Of a stretch of DNA of 41,741 bases, positions 8,818-17,288 are shown piece by piece (the stretch's first letter is position 1; each line of letters opens with the position of its first letter). Position numbers and translations under genes: made by a program. Source of the DNA: Gammaproteobacteria bacterium. GTDB lineage: Bacteria > Pseudomonadota > Gammaproteobacteria > Steroidobacterales > Woeseiaceae. A model generated the notes under the pieces. That model searched no databases. It was not told the DNA's origin and saw nothing but the letters and a program-made list of their open reading frames with translations. The stretch covers positions 1 to 41,741 of the forward strand of contig JAACFM010000011.1 in NCBI GenBank assembly GCA_009937445.1. The letters are read 5' to 3'.

Positions 8818-10145
8818 AAAATAAACTCCGCTTTCTGTTGCCCTCGCTGGTTGGCATTCTGACCTTTCTGACGCCAATCCGCTGGAACGGCAATCTCACC
8901 ATTGGGATCAGTATTGTTGTTGACCTGGTGAAGACAATGCTGGGCGCCCACACGCTGAAAATCGTGATCGCGGTTTTTGTCATGACAAGCATACTCACGG
9001 TCCTGGCGACTGTTTTCAAAGTCGACTGGATTCGGCGACGGAAAAAGTGGAAAGATCTTTTTGATGTCCCTGTCACCTGGCTGGTGCTAAGACTGCTCGG
9101 TACGCTATTTGGCCTCATGTACCTGTTTCAGGTCGGACCGGAACTGCTGATATCCGAACAAATCGGTGGCGCTGTTTTCATCGGCATCGCTGTCAACGTG
9201 TTCCTGATTTATTTTTCCGCGTGCCTGGTACTGCCGCTGCTAACAGACTTTGGCTTCATGGAGTTCGCCGGAACATTGGCCCGTCCGTTTTTTCGTCGCG
9301 TGTTTCACCTGCCCGGTAGATCGGCGATTGACGCGGTGACGTCGTTCGTCGGTGCGGCATCGATCGGACTATTGATCACGATTAGCCAATACAACAGTGG
9401 AAATTATACGGCCCGCCAGGCTTGTACTATTGCGACGAACTTCTCCGTCGTTGCGATTCCATTTGCTCTCGTGGTGGCAACGGTTGCCGGTATTGGGCAT
9501 CTGTTTATAGGCTGGTACCTGGTCGTTGTTGCGGCCTGCCTGTTAGCGGCACTGATTACCCCCAGGCTGCCGCCTTTGTCCGGCAAAGCGCAAGTCTACG
9601 TCTCGGGATCGCCGGATAAGGGGCCGGCAACCGGCAGGGACTCACAATCATTGATCAGCGAGGCCTGGGAGCGAGCGATGGAGCGCGCTGCATCATCACC
9701 CGGTATTCGAGACTATATTTCCATCAGCCTAAGCAACATGATGTTTTTCATGTTTTCAGTCATGGCTGCCGCCATGGCGCTGGCCACTATGGCGACATTG
9801 ATTACCTTTCACACACCCATATTTACCTGGCTCGGCTACCCGTTCATAAGCTTACTTGAGCTGGCCGGGCTTGCGGATGCGACAGCGGCATCGCCTGCAC
9901 TGTTCGCCGGTTTTCTTGACCAATACATTCCGGCCATTGTTGCTGCCGGTATCGACAGTAACGTCACCAGTTTCGTTCTGGCAGGTCTGTCAGTTTGTCA
10001 GCTGATTTTTGTGTCAGAAGTCGGCGTCATTATATTGCGCTCAAGCCTGCCTCTAAGCATCATCGACCTTGTCGTTATCTTTCTGCTGCGCACGGTGATT
10101 ATCTTGCCCGTTCTGATAATAGGCGCGCACTTCATCGCTGGCTAA
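8814..10145 (+). CDS. YjiH-family Gate-domain membrane protein
   Basis: A 443-residue inner-membrane protein with about ten hydrophobic segments. Order and motifs fit the YjiH / nucleoside-recognition (Gate) domain family: an N-terminal LLPSLVGILTFLTPIRWNG, the DAVTSFVGAASIGLLITISQYNSGNYTARQA-type segment (split here across residues 170-205), and a C-terminal half with LAGLADATAASPALFAGFLDQYIPA. Family members are presumed transporters but substrates are mostly unknown. The start ATG overlaps murU by ATGA, so context ties it to cell-wall recycling; transport of a recycled sugar, nucleotide or peptide is inference. It converges on the M48 protease gene, with only eight bases between the stops. 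Confidence 0.82.
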   Translation: MKNKLRFLLPSLVGILTFLTPIRWNGNLTIGISIVVDLVKTMLGAHTLKIVIAVFVMTSILTVLATVFKVDWIRRRKKWKDLFDVPVTWLVLRLLGTLFGLMYLFQVGPELLISEQIGGAVFIGIAVNVFLIYFSACLVLPLLTDFGFMEFAGTLARPFFRRVFHLPGRSAIDAVTSFVGAASIGLLITISQYNSGNYTARQACTIATNFSVVAIPFALVVATVAGIGHLFIGWYLVVVAACLLAALITPRLPPLSGKAQVYVSGSPDKGPATGRDSQSLISEAWERAMERAASSPGIRDYISISLSNMMFFMFSVMAAAMALATMATLITFHTPIFTWLGYPFISLLELAGLADATAASPALFAGFLDQYIPAIVAAGIDSNVTSFVLAGLSVCQLIFVSEVGVIILRSSLPLSIIDLVVIFLLRTVIILPVLIIGAHFIAG

Positions 10146-10153
10146 CCTGATCG

Positions 10154-11482
10154 TTATTTTGCAGGCTCGCTGTCCTGGTGCTCTGACTTCCACAACATCG
10201 ACATATAAACGCGGTCACGCCCACTGGGATGGTCGTAGAAGATGACACGCTCCAACGGTCCGGGGCTTATCTTCCGATACTCACTGAGGCGCATGGCGAC
10301 CCGCGCAAATCCGTCCGGTTGTCGGGAAACGTTAATAGCGTAGTTGTCTGCTTCGGCTTCGTGGATGCGGACGATGCCGTTGGTGATCGGAGTTGCAACA
10401 AAAAAGTAGATGGACAACAACGCGGCGAACAATGGCAGCCCGGCGGTATCGCCAACATCGCGCACGCCCCAACTCATACCCCACCGATTGACCGCGCGAT
10501 TGAATCCCCAAGCGACAAAAGCATATCCGAATGCCAGAACCAGTCCAAACTGAGTGGTTATCTTCATGCTGTGGTTGAGAACGTAGTGGCCCATTTCATG
10601 GGCCATGACGGCCTCAATTTCCTCTGCTGATGTGCGGTTAAGCAGATTGTCGTTGAGACTGATTCGGGTTGTGCCAAATGCTCCGCTTACATTGGCGCTG
10701 ATTCGCGTTGTCTGGCGCGATGCATCGAACCAGTAAACATCATCGCCGGGTATGCCGTTGGCCGTTGCCATCGACATGATAGACGTTCTAATCGGTCCGT
10801 CTTCCAGCGCTTTGTAGTCGTTGAATAATGGGGCGATGTAGACAGGCGCTATGAAAGTGACAAAGATGAGAAACACGACCGATACACCGGTGCCCCAGAT
10901 CCACCAGTTGTCTCGAGTTTTACGGATGACGCCGTAAATTAGTGTCAGGATCAGCCCGCCGAGCACGATGCCGACCAGCAAACCGGTGAGTTGGTCACCC
11001 ATCCAGGCACCGAAAGTCTGCGTTGCCAGGTCGTACTGATGTTCGCGTACGAACCCCTGGTAGACGGCCAGCGGAAAAGACAGGACTGTTCCGATAACGA
11101 TGTACTGCATGCTGTAAATGAATGTGTGTAACCAGCGGCGTTTGCCAAAGCGCTCGGACAGGTCACGCATACGTGCGGACAGTCGGGTCCCGAGTAATAG
11201 CCAGGCGACGCCCAAACCGTACAGCAAGCCCCAGAGCTGTAACCAGTATCCGCCTTCCATGTAGGAATCAGAGCGCTCCCGGTCTTCGGCATCGAGTAAT
11301 TTGATGTAGGCCTCAGTTGCCTTGGCGACATCGAAAGCAGGGCCGGCCCGAGCGTCTTCCGGAATTTCGAGAATGACCCCGGCCGTTTGTCGAGACTCTT
11401 CTGCGGCGGCCACAGGTAATGAAAGACAAGCAACAAGTGCCAATATGATGCCGAAAAACGTGCCCAACCATAATCGCTGCAT
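10154..11482 (-). CDS. M48 (Ste24-like) membrane metalloprotease
   Basis: A 442-residue zinc protease of the Ste24/CAAX type-1 family. An N-terminal signal sequence or first membrane segment (TFFGIILALVACLSLPVAAA) is followed by several transmembrane helices, the zinc motif in VMAHEMGHYVLNH and the third-ligand segment HEAEADNYA. The ATG at 11482 is preferred because the longer reading frame would run into the fetB-like gene. In bacteria such enzymes are thought to act in membrane-protein quality control; Ste24's role in a-factor maturation does not apply here. It is the last gene of the mreB-led run, but a 34-base gap may separate it, so membership of the operon is likely rather than certain. 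Confidence 0.88.
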   Translation of the reverse strand: MQRLWLGTFFGIILALVACLSLPVAAAEESRQTAGVILEIPEDARAGPAFDVAKATEAYIKLLDAEDRERSDSYMEGGYWLQLWGLLYGLGVAWLLLGTRLSARMRDLSERFGKRRWLHTFIYSMQYIVIGTVLSFPLAVYQGFVREHQYDLATQTFGAWMGDQLTGLLVGIVLGGLILTLIYGVIRKTRDNWWIWGTGVSVVFLIFVTFIAPVYIAPLFNDYKALEDGPIRTSIMSMATANGIPGDDVYWFDASRQTTRISANVSGAFGTTRISLNDNLLNRTSAEEIEAVMAHEMGHYVLNHSMKITTQFGLVLAFGYAFVAWGFNRAVNRWGMSWGVRDVGDTAGLPLFAALLSIYFFVATPITNGIVRIHEAEADNYAINVSRQPDGFARVAMRLSEYRKISPGPLERVIFYDHPSGRDRVYMSMLWKSEHQDSEPAK

Positions 11483-11516
11483 GCCACAGACCCGATAAGT
11501 TTTGAGGGGTTCGATT

Positions 11517-12236
11517 CTAACCGATTTTGTGATGTCCGCTGCGCCCGGCCAGGACGAGGTACAACGCAGCCGAGATTCCGGATGCCCCAAACAGCATGGT
11601 CATAACGACAATCTGGTATTTGGCTGCAACGAGCGGCGAAATACCCGACAGGATTTGACCGGTCATCATCCCGGGCAACGCGACGAGGCCCACGGCAAAC
11701 AGGGAATTGGTGATCGGTATCAGCGCCGCGCGCAGCGCTATTCGCCGGGCTTCCAGATAAGACATTTCTCTCTCGATTTCCGACTGAAATCTTTCGGCTG
11801 CAAGACTGACAGCGTTCATTGAACCCGCAAATATCATGCCTGCCAGCGGCACCAGGTAACGTGGGCTGAACCAGGGTTGAATGCCAATCACTGCCTGACT
11901 GACCAGGGCGAGTGTCAGGATGCCACCAACGGCAATTGCCGCGAGCGCATAGAAATAGGCATGCGGCTGTGTGTTGCGTACGGGTCGAATCGCGATCCAG
12001 CTTGCGACGACCAGCATGAACACGAGAACACTGACTATGATTGCAAAATGATCTGCTGCGAAAATGTACACCAGGACATAGCCGATAAGCAGCAACTGCA
12101 CCAGCATTCGCAGCGTCGCATAGAGGCTGGTCTGGGCGCCGGCAGACCAAAAGAACATGATGCCAATCACGATCGCTGAAGGAATAAAGGCTATTGCCAG
12201 TCCTGCGACTGGAATGGCAGTTACTGACGCGTCCAT
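11517..12236 (-). CDS. FetB/YbbM-like ABC transporter permease (UPF0014)
   Basis: A 239-residue membrane protein with about seven hydrophobic segments and the UPF0014 hallmarks: FWSAGAQTSLYATLRMLVQLLLIGYVL-type N-terminal region (residues 28-55), PLAGMIFAGSMNAVSLAAERF, EARRIALRAALIPITNS and VALPGMMTGQILSG. E. coli FetB works with the ATPase FetA in iron export and peroxide resistance. No ABC ATPase lies next to it here, so either the partner is elsewhere or the protein has a different job. It starts four bases after lipB and is probably co-transcribed. Confidence 0.86.
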   Translation of the reverse strand: MDASVTAIPVAGLAIAFIPSAIVIGIMFFWSAGAQTSLYATLRMLVQLLLIGYVLVYIFAADHFAIIVSVLVFMLVVASWIAIRPVRNTQPHAYFYALAAIAVGGILTLALVSQAVIGIQPWFSPRYLVPLAGMIFAGSMNAVSLAAERFQSEIEREMSYLEARRIALRAALIPITNSLFAVGLVALPGMMTGQILSGISPLVAAKYQIVVMTMLFGASGISAALYLVLAGRSGHHKIG

Positions 12237-12240
12237 TCTT

Positions 12241-12849
12241 CTACCCCTTCAGTTTAAGGTGACGCAGAAAATGCGGCAGGAACTTCTCCGATACGGGTTG
12301 CAGCTGCAGGTCGATGCCCAAGCGGTGCAAATCTGTCATCTTAAGTTCGGCATAGCCGCAGGGATTGATTCTCGAGAACGGTTCCAGATCGATTTCGACG
12401 TTTAATGCCATGCCGTGAAAACTCGCACCACGACGAATGCGCAAGCCAACACTGGCGAGTTTGTCATCGTCAACGTAGACGCCGGGCGCCTCGGGCTTTG
12501 CGACCGCTGCTACCCCAAACTCAGCGACCAGGTCTACGACGCTTTGTTCCAGGGCGGTGACAAGGTTTCGAACGCCAATGTTTGATCTGCGCAAGTCGAG
12601 CAGCGGGTAGATCATTAACTGGCCGGGCCCGTGAAATGTGACTTGCCCACCTCGGTCTATCTGGACGACTGGAATATCGCCCGGCGCGAGCAGGTGTTCC
12701 TCGCTGGCATTAAGCCCCATGGTAAATACCGGCGGGTGTTCGACGAACCAGATTTCGTCGGGTGTGATTTCGTCCCGCGTGTTTGTGAATTCCTGCATCT
12801 CGCGCCAGAGTGGAATGTAGTCCTGCCGGCCGCGAAAGACGGTCTTCAT
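12241..12849 (-). CDS. lipB: Octanoyl-ACP:protein N-octanoyltransferase
   Basis: LipB, 202 residues, moves octanoate from acyl carrier protein to the lipoyl domains of 2-oxoacid dehydrogenases and the glycine cleavage H protein. Conserved motifs: [35 protein letters not shown] (split around residues 67-87), the catalytic lysine in [20 protein letters not shown] and the catalytic cysteine in [14 protein letters not shown]. The start ATG overlaps the ybeD stop (ATGA). In E. coli lipA lies nearby downstream; here its place is taken by a permease gene, so the lipoyl synthase must be elsewhere. Confidence 0.96.
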   Translation of the reverse strand: MKTVFRGRQDYIPLWREMQEFTNTRDEITPDEIWFVEHPPVFTMGLNASEEHLLAPGDIPVVQIDRGGQVTFHGPGQLMIYPLLDLRRSNIGVRNLVTALEQSVVDLVAEFGVAAVAKPEAPGVYVDDDKLASVGLRIRRGASFHGMALNVEIDLEPFSRINPCGYAELKMTDLHRLGIDLQLQPVSEKFLPHFLRHLKLKG

Positions 12850-13109
12850 AGCGCCATCAAGACGTCGTCATGCCCCGAGACATCACGGTAGATATCATCG
12901 AGTTGTTGTTGACTGGTCGCGGTGACTGTCACCGTGACCGACACAAAATTCCCCCTGGCGCTCAAATTGACTTGTATGAGTTCCTCAGCGACAGGGCCAA
13001 CGTGATGCTCAATAAGGCGTCTTGCAGTGGCGCGAAATTCCGGCGTATCCCGGCCCATCATCTTGATGGGAAAAGCGCAGGGAAATTCGATTGCGGACTC
13101 TTCGGTCAT
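12846..13109 (-). CDS. ybeD: YbeD-family (DUF493) protein
   Basis: An 87-residue protein of the DUF493/UPF0250 family, a small ACT-like alpha/beta fold with unproven function. Features include [15 protein letters not shown] near the N-terminus, the [20 protein letters not shown] strand pair and the terminal [15 protein letters not shown], which corresponds to the conserved L..h..V..vL end of the family. It lies between dacA and lipB as in E. coli and overlaps lipB by four bases; long-standing conservation of this order suggests, without proof, a link to lipoylation or its regulation. Confidence 0.93.
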   Translation of the reverse strand: MTEESAIEFPCAFPIKMMGRDTPEFRATARRLIEHHVGPVAEELIQVNLSARGNFVSVTVTVTATSQQQLDDIYRDVSGHDDVLMAL

Positions 13110-13110
13110 A

Positions 13111-14253
13111 TCACTCGAACCAGAGGCTTACACTGTCTTTTGTGCGTTGCCAGAATGATCCGTCCGGATTGTCGTCGAGCGCGCGCAATGGCGTTTTCAG
13201 CAGTTGCTCGCCTTCGAGGTTGATGCTCAGCTCTGCCACCGGTTGTCCGGCTGCAATCGGGGCAACCACAATGGCCGGGATATCCAGAGTCGATTCCAGG
13301 CTGTCATAGGAGCCACGACGGACCGTTATGTATAAATCCTCCAGCACACCCAGTCGCGAGTATTCGTTTGCAGACTTCCAGATTCTCGCATTCGAAATCT
13401 CTTCGCCAGCCTTGAACAACAAACGAGTTTCGAAAAAACGAAACGCATAGTTAATGAGCGCCTGGCTGCCATCAGCGCGCGCCTTTGTGCTGGACGTCCC
13501 CAGTACGACGGATACTATGCGCATGTCATCCCGTATGGCTGATGCGACGAGGCAATACCCGGCATCTTCGGTATGGCCCGTTTTCAGCCCATCAACCGAA
13601 TCATCGCGCCACAGCAGCGAATTGCGATTCGATTGCGTGATGTCGTTGTAGGTGTATTCCCGAATCGCGTGCCATTTGTAGTACTCAGGAAACTCTTCGA
13701 CGATCGCTCGCGCCAAAGTCGCAAGATCACGTGCGGTTGTGCGGTGATCTTCGGCGGGCAGACCGGTCGCGTTTCGGAAGTTGCTCGAATGCATACCCAT
13801 CGTCGCGGCATGCTGATTCATCATTTCAGCGAACACGCTTTCGCTGCCGGCAATGTGCTCAGCCAGAGCGACGCTCGCATCGTTGCCGGACTGTACGATC
13901 ATGCCGAGTAACAATTCCCGGATCGTCACACGGGTATCGACTTCGATAAACATGCGCGAACCTTCTGTACGCCACGCTTTTTCGCTGACTGTGACTTCTT
14001 CCTCGAGCGTGATTTGACCCTGCTTGAGGGCGCTAAAAACCACGTACGTCGTCATGATCTTGGTCAAGCTGGCCGGGGCGAGAGATTCATCGGGATTCAA
14101 AGCCGCAATCTCATGCCCTGTTTTGGTATCTATGACCAAATAACTCTTCGCGCCAATAATAGGCGCAGCCGGCGTCGGCATCGCTGCAGCGCAGGTTACT
14201 GAAGATAAGAGGAAAAAAAGAATCGCAATTGCGCTGCTAAATCGTCGGGACAT
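13111..14253 (-). CDS. dacA: D-alanyl-D-alanine carboxypeptidase (PBP5/6 type)
   Basis: Class C low-molecular-weight penicillin-binding protein of 380 residues that removes the terminal D-Ala from peptidoglycan stem peptides. A signal peptide ends near residue 25. The three active-site motifs are intact: Ser62-Leu-Thr-Lys65, Ser122-Gly-Asn124 and Lys224-Thr-Gly226. The C-terminal domain after residue 270 ends in an amphipathic stretch (FWQRTKDSVSLWFE) of the kind that anchors PBP5 to the membrane. AGAGG lies five bases before the ATG. A short GCGTA/TACGC hairpin (14286-14298) lies between rlpA and dacA, with no U-tract. Confidence 0.96.
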   Translation of the reverse strand: MSRRFSSAIAILFFLLSSVTCAAAMPTPAAPIIGAKSYLVIDTKTGHEIAALNPDESLAPASLTKIMTTYVVFSALKQGQITLEEEVTVSEKAWRTEGSRMFIEVDTRVTIRELLLGMIVQSGNDASVALAEHIAGSESVFAEMMNQHAATMGMHSSNFRNATGLPAEDHRTTARDLATLARAIVEEFPEYYKWHAIREYTYNDITQSNRNSLLWRDDSVDGLKTGHTEDAGYCLVASAIRDDMRIVSVVLGTSSTKARADGSQALINYAFRFFETRLLFKAGEEISNARIWKSANEYSRLGVLEDLYITVRRGSYDSLESTLDIPAIVVAPIAAGQPVAELSINLEGEQLLKTPLRALDDNPDGSFWQRTKDSVSLWFE

Positions 14254-14300
14254 GCTGCCTCTGGTCGTAAATAAGCTGAATCGGCGCGTATTGTACGCAG

Positions 14301-15164
14301 CTACTCAGTAATAAGGTAAGGATCATTGATGCCGATGGCCTCAAGCTCTTCGACAAGCAGATCGTACTGCACGACGTCCGCTACGGGCCCGATACGAACG
14401 CGATACAGGGTCGTATTGGTCGACACGTCTTCATGGATGAATGCGTCGGTGATACCCGACTGCGATAGTTTCGCAAGGCGGCGTGCCGCATTTTCTCGTT
14501 CGCCGAAAGCCCCAACCTGTACATATATCCGGTTTGTGCTTACGGCGGGCGTTGAAACGATGCTGGGTTTTGGGGGCTGCCGGCTACTTGTCGGACGATC
14601 GCCACCTTGTTGAGTGCCCGCCGGTTTGTCGAAATTGATTGCGGTGACCTCAACCAGGCTGGTGCCGTCGCGAACCATATCGAGCTTCAGCGCGGCCGCG
14701 TACGACAGATCAATAATTCGGTTGTTCACGAAGGGTCCGCGATCATTTACGCGCACAACAATACTCTGGTTGTTGCGAAGGTTTGTGACTCGAACGTAGG
14801 TCGGCAACGGCAATGTCTTGTGCGCCGCTGTCATCTCATACATGTCATATACCTCACGATTGGACGTCAGGTTGCCGTGAAATTTTTTGCCATACCAGGA
14901 CGCCACACCGCGTTCCTGATAGCCGGCACTGCTCGGCATGACCGTATAGGTCGTGTTGAACACTTCGTACTGCGGCCCGTTGCCAAGGTCTCTGCCATTG
15001 CCGTACTTGCTTCGCGGTTCGTCGCGTGGAATGGCGTTGCCTGGAAGGTCGGGTATGCGGCCACTGCCGGGTCCGTCGTCCCGGGTTTTGTTTCCGCCGC
15101 AGCTCGCCAGGGTGAAAACAAGCGACAGCAGAATCAGTCGCGACGTATCAGGCCGCATCGTCAT
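14301..15164 (-). CDS. rlpA: RlpA-family septal lytic transglycosylase lipoprotein with SPOR domain
   Basis: A 287-residue outer-membrane lipoprotein. A lipobox (FTLASC) near residue 22 follows a short signal sequence; a disordered linker leads to the double-psi beta-barrel core (GVASWYGKKFHGNLTSNREVYD, then MTAAHKTLP and VRVNDRGPF), whose His and Asp residues are needed for transglycosylase activity in Pseudomonas RlpA. The last 75 residues form a SPOR domain (IYVQVGAFGERENAARRL) that binds denuded septal glycans. The gene overlaps mltB by 17 bases; ATG at 15158 is an alternative start with better spacing from an AAGG. Confidence 0.94.
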   Translation of the reverse strand: MTMRPDTSRLILLSLVFTLASCGGNKTRDDGPGSGRIPDLPGNAIPRDEPRSKYGNGRDLGNGPQYEVFNTTYTVMPSSAGYQERGVASWYGKKFHGNLTSNREVYDMYEMTAAHKTLPLPTYVRVTNLRNNQSIVVRVNDRGPFVNNRIIDLSYAAALKLDMVRDGTSLVEVTAINFDKPAGTQQGGDRPTSSRQPPKPSIVSTPAVSTNRIYVQVGAFGERENAARRLAKLSQSGITDAFIHEDVSTNTTLYRVRIGPVADVVQYDLLVEELEAIGINDPYLITE

Positions 15165-16146
15165 CGACCTTGGCGGCGATCATCTGCCCGAGCTGATGTA
15201 CCGCCAGCGCATACATCACACTGCGGTTGTACTTTGTGATGACAAAGAAATTGTGAAAGCCAACCCAGTGTTCAATACCGTCGTCGCCTTCGTAAGTTAA
15301 CAATTGGCCTTTACTGTCTGCACAAAGGTCGGTTGCGAACATGACGCCCTTCTTGGTGAGCGATTCAACTGTGTCGGTCATCTCAAGTGTGTTGGCAGGC
15401 GCGGGCACCGCTGCTTTCCAGCCACTGCTCAACGTTGCCTGTGTGACAACTTCTTCGTTGGCACGCCATCGATGCGCAAGAAAGTAATTGGCAATGCTGC
15501 CAGCGACATCAGCCCAGTTGTTCCAGATGTCCCGTTTGCCATCACCTGTCGAATCGACTGCATAGGCGCGAAAACTGGAGGGCATGAATTGCGGTCGTCC
15601 CATCGCACCCGCGTACGATCCCAGCGGTTCCGTTGGATCGAGTTCCTCTTCACGAGCGAGGATTAGGAATGCCTTGAGCTCTTTCCGGAAGAAGCTGGAG
15701 CGCGGTGGATAGTCGAATGCCAGTGTTGCCAGCGCATCAATGACCCGATCTTTACCGGTGATCCGGCCGAAATAGGTTTCAACACCGATAATGCCAACGA
15801 TCATCTCGATCGGGACACCGGTCTCCAGCGCGATTCGTTCGAGCATCTCCCTGTTCTCATGCCAAAACGTCACCCCGGCGTTGATGCGTTCCTTGGTGAT
15901 GAAGATCTTTCGGTAGTCAGCCCAGTTCAGCTTGCGCTCCGCAGGTGTTGAAATTTTCGTGATGATGGACGGCTTGATCTCGGCTTTGCTGAGAACTGCG
16001 CTGAGCGCGGCACGGTCGAACGCGTGTTCATTTACCATCTCATCGATAAAAGTGACGACATTCTCTTGTTCGAGGTTGACGGCGTCAGCGGCGGCGGGGT
16101 TTGAGATCAGACATGCGGTGAGAAGAACAAAGCAGATAGTTTTCAT
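15148..16146 (-). CDS. mltB: Lytic murein transglycosylase B
   Basis: MltB-family transglycosylase of 332 residues, cleaving the MurNAc-GlcNAc bond with formation of the 1,6-anhydro product that the recycling enzymes nearby ultimately depend on. A signal peptide (CFVLLTACLISNPAAA) is visible; it lacks a proper lipobox at the cleavage site, so a soluble periplasmic form is likely. The catalytic glutamate is in IIGVETYFGR, and the fold signatures YAGAMGRPQFMPSSF and DGDGKRDIW-like DSTGDGKRDIWNNWADV follow. Its ATG overlaps the rodA stop (TAATG). Confidence 0.95.
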   Translation of the reverse strand: MKTICFVLLTACLISNPAAADAVNLEQENVVTFIDEMVNEHAFDRAALSAVLSKAEIKPSIITKISTPAERKLNWADYRKIFITKERINAGVTFWHENREMLERIALETGVPIEMIVGIIGVETYFGRITGKDRVIDALATLAFDYPPRSSFFRKELKAFLILAREEELDPTEPLGSYAGAMGRPQFMPSSFRAYAVDSTGDGKRDIWNNWADVAGSIANYFLAHRWRANEEVVTQATLSSGWKAAVPAPANTLEMTDTVESLTKKGVMFATDLCADSKGQLLTYEGDDGIEHWVGFHNFFVITKYNRSVMYALAVHQLGQMIAAKVDDDAA

Positions 16147-17288
16147 TAGTGTGGAAGCAATTTCCTGTGTGAGTGAATCGACATCAGAATACCGAATCCC
16201 GCCATCAGCGTCACCATAGACGTTCCGCCAAAGCTGACGAGTGGTAATGGCACGCCGACGACAGGGATCAGGCCCGTTACCATCGCCGTGTTGACGAATA
16301 CGTAGACAAGAAAGGTCAGGCTGATTGATCCGGCGAGCAAGCGTGAGAACGTATCGTGTGCCTCAACGGCGATATAAAGACCGCGACCGATGACGAACAT
16401 ATACAGAACCAGCAGCACCAGGACACCGAACAATCCAAATTCTTCTCCCAGCACGGCGAAGATGAAATCGGTATGGCGTTCTGGCAGGAATTCGAGGTGG
16501 GCCTGGGATCCGTTTGTCCAGCCTTTGCCGAACAGACCGCCAGAGCCGATGGCGATCTTGGACTGGATGATGTTGTAGCCAGCGCCCAGGGGATCGGTGT
16601 CCGGATTGAATAAAGTGAGTACGCGTTGTTTCTGATAGTCCTGCATGAAGTTCCAGAGGACGAGCGCACCCGGAACGCACAGTGCGCCGAGTCCGAAAAT
16701 CAGTTTGAACGATATTCCTGCCAGGATGATGACAATGATGCCGGATGCTGCGATTAGCAACGAAGTACCAAGATCCGGTTGCTTCGCGATCAATACTGTC
16801 GGAATGGCGATGAGGACAGCGATGACCACCAGGTGGCCAAGCTTGGGCGGGATCTGCCGGTCATGCAGAAACCACGCAGTCATCATTGGGACGGCGAGCT
16901 TCATCGCCTCTGAGGGCTGGAAGCGGACTCCGATATCAAGCCAGCGTCTTGCGCCTTGGCCGACATCACCCTTTGTCAAAACCAGGATCAGGAGCACCAA
17001 CCCGCCAACGTATGCCCAGGGCGTCCACCGACGCAGGAAATCCGGAGGCAATTGTGCGACGACCAGCATGGCAACAAGCGCTATCCCCAGTCGTACGGCC
17101 TGGTTAATCAGTAAACGAGAGTTTTCACCGGCCGCGCTATAAAGAACAAACAACCCGAACGCACAGATCAACAGCAAACCGCCGAGTAACGGGCCGTCGA
17201 CATTCAGGCGACGGACGAGTCCGGAAAAGCTGCGTAGCGGTGCCGTCTTGTGCGCCAGCATGCGCTGCGTTTCACTGAGTCGCATCAT
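16146..17288 (-). CDS. rodA: SEDS peptidoglycan glycosyltransferase RodA
   Basis: RodA polymerises glycan strands from lipid II together with PBP2 in the elongasome. About ten transmembrane helices are visible, with the SEDS signatures GQGARRWLDIGVRFQPSEAMKL (around residues 112-133), KQPDLGTSLLIAASG, the QSKIAIGSGGLFGKGW loop, LPERHTDFIFAVLGEEFGL and the C-terminal GVPLPLVSFGGTSM. The start is ambiguous: paired ATGs at 17288 and 17285 lie inside the end of mrdA, and an ATG at 17261 just after it is also possible. I used 17288 (380 residues). It pairs with mrdA upstream as in nearly all rods of this class. Confidence 0.95.
   Translation of the reverse strand: MMRLSETQRMLAHKTAPLRSFSGLVRRLNVDGPLLGGLLLICAFGLFVLYSAAGENSRLLINQAVRLGIALVAMLVVAQLPPDFLRRWTPWAYVGGLVLLILVLTKGDVGQGARRWLDIGVRFQPSEAMKLAVPMMTAWFLHDRQIPPKLGHLVVIAVLIAIPTVLIAKQPDLGTSLLIAASGIIVIILAGISFKLIFGLGALCVPGALVLWNFMQDYQKQRVLTLFNPDTDPLGAGYNIIQSKIAIGSGGLFGKGWTNGSQAHLEFLPERHTDFIFAVLGEEFGLFGVLVLLVLYMFVIGRGLYIAVEAHDTFSRLLAGSISLTFLVYVFVNTAMVTGLIPVVGVPLPLVSFGGTSMVTLMAGFGILMSIHSHRKLLPH

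Noticed and set aside
10951..12150. Open frame of 399 codons on the minus strand in another frame across the M48 and FetB-like genes
   Set aside because: Same strand as two well-supported genes but out of frame, with Cys/Ser/Arg-rich sequence lacking domains; a shadow frame.
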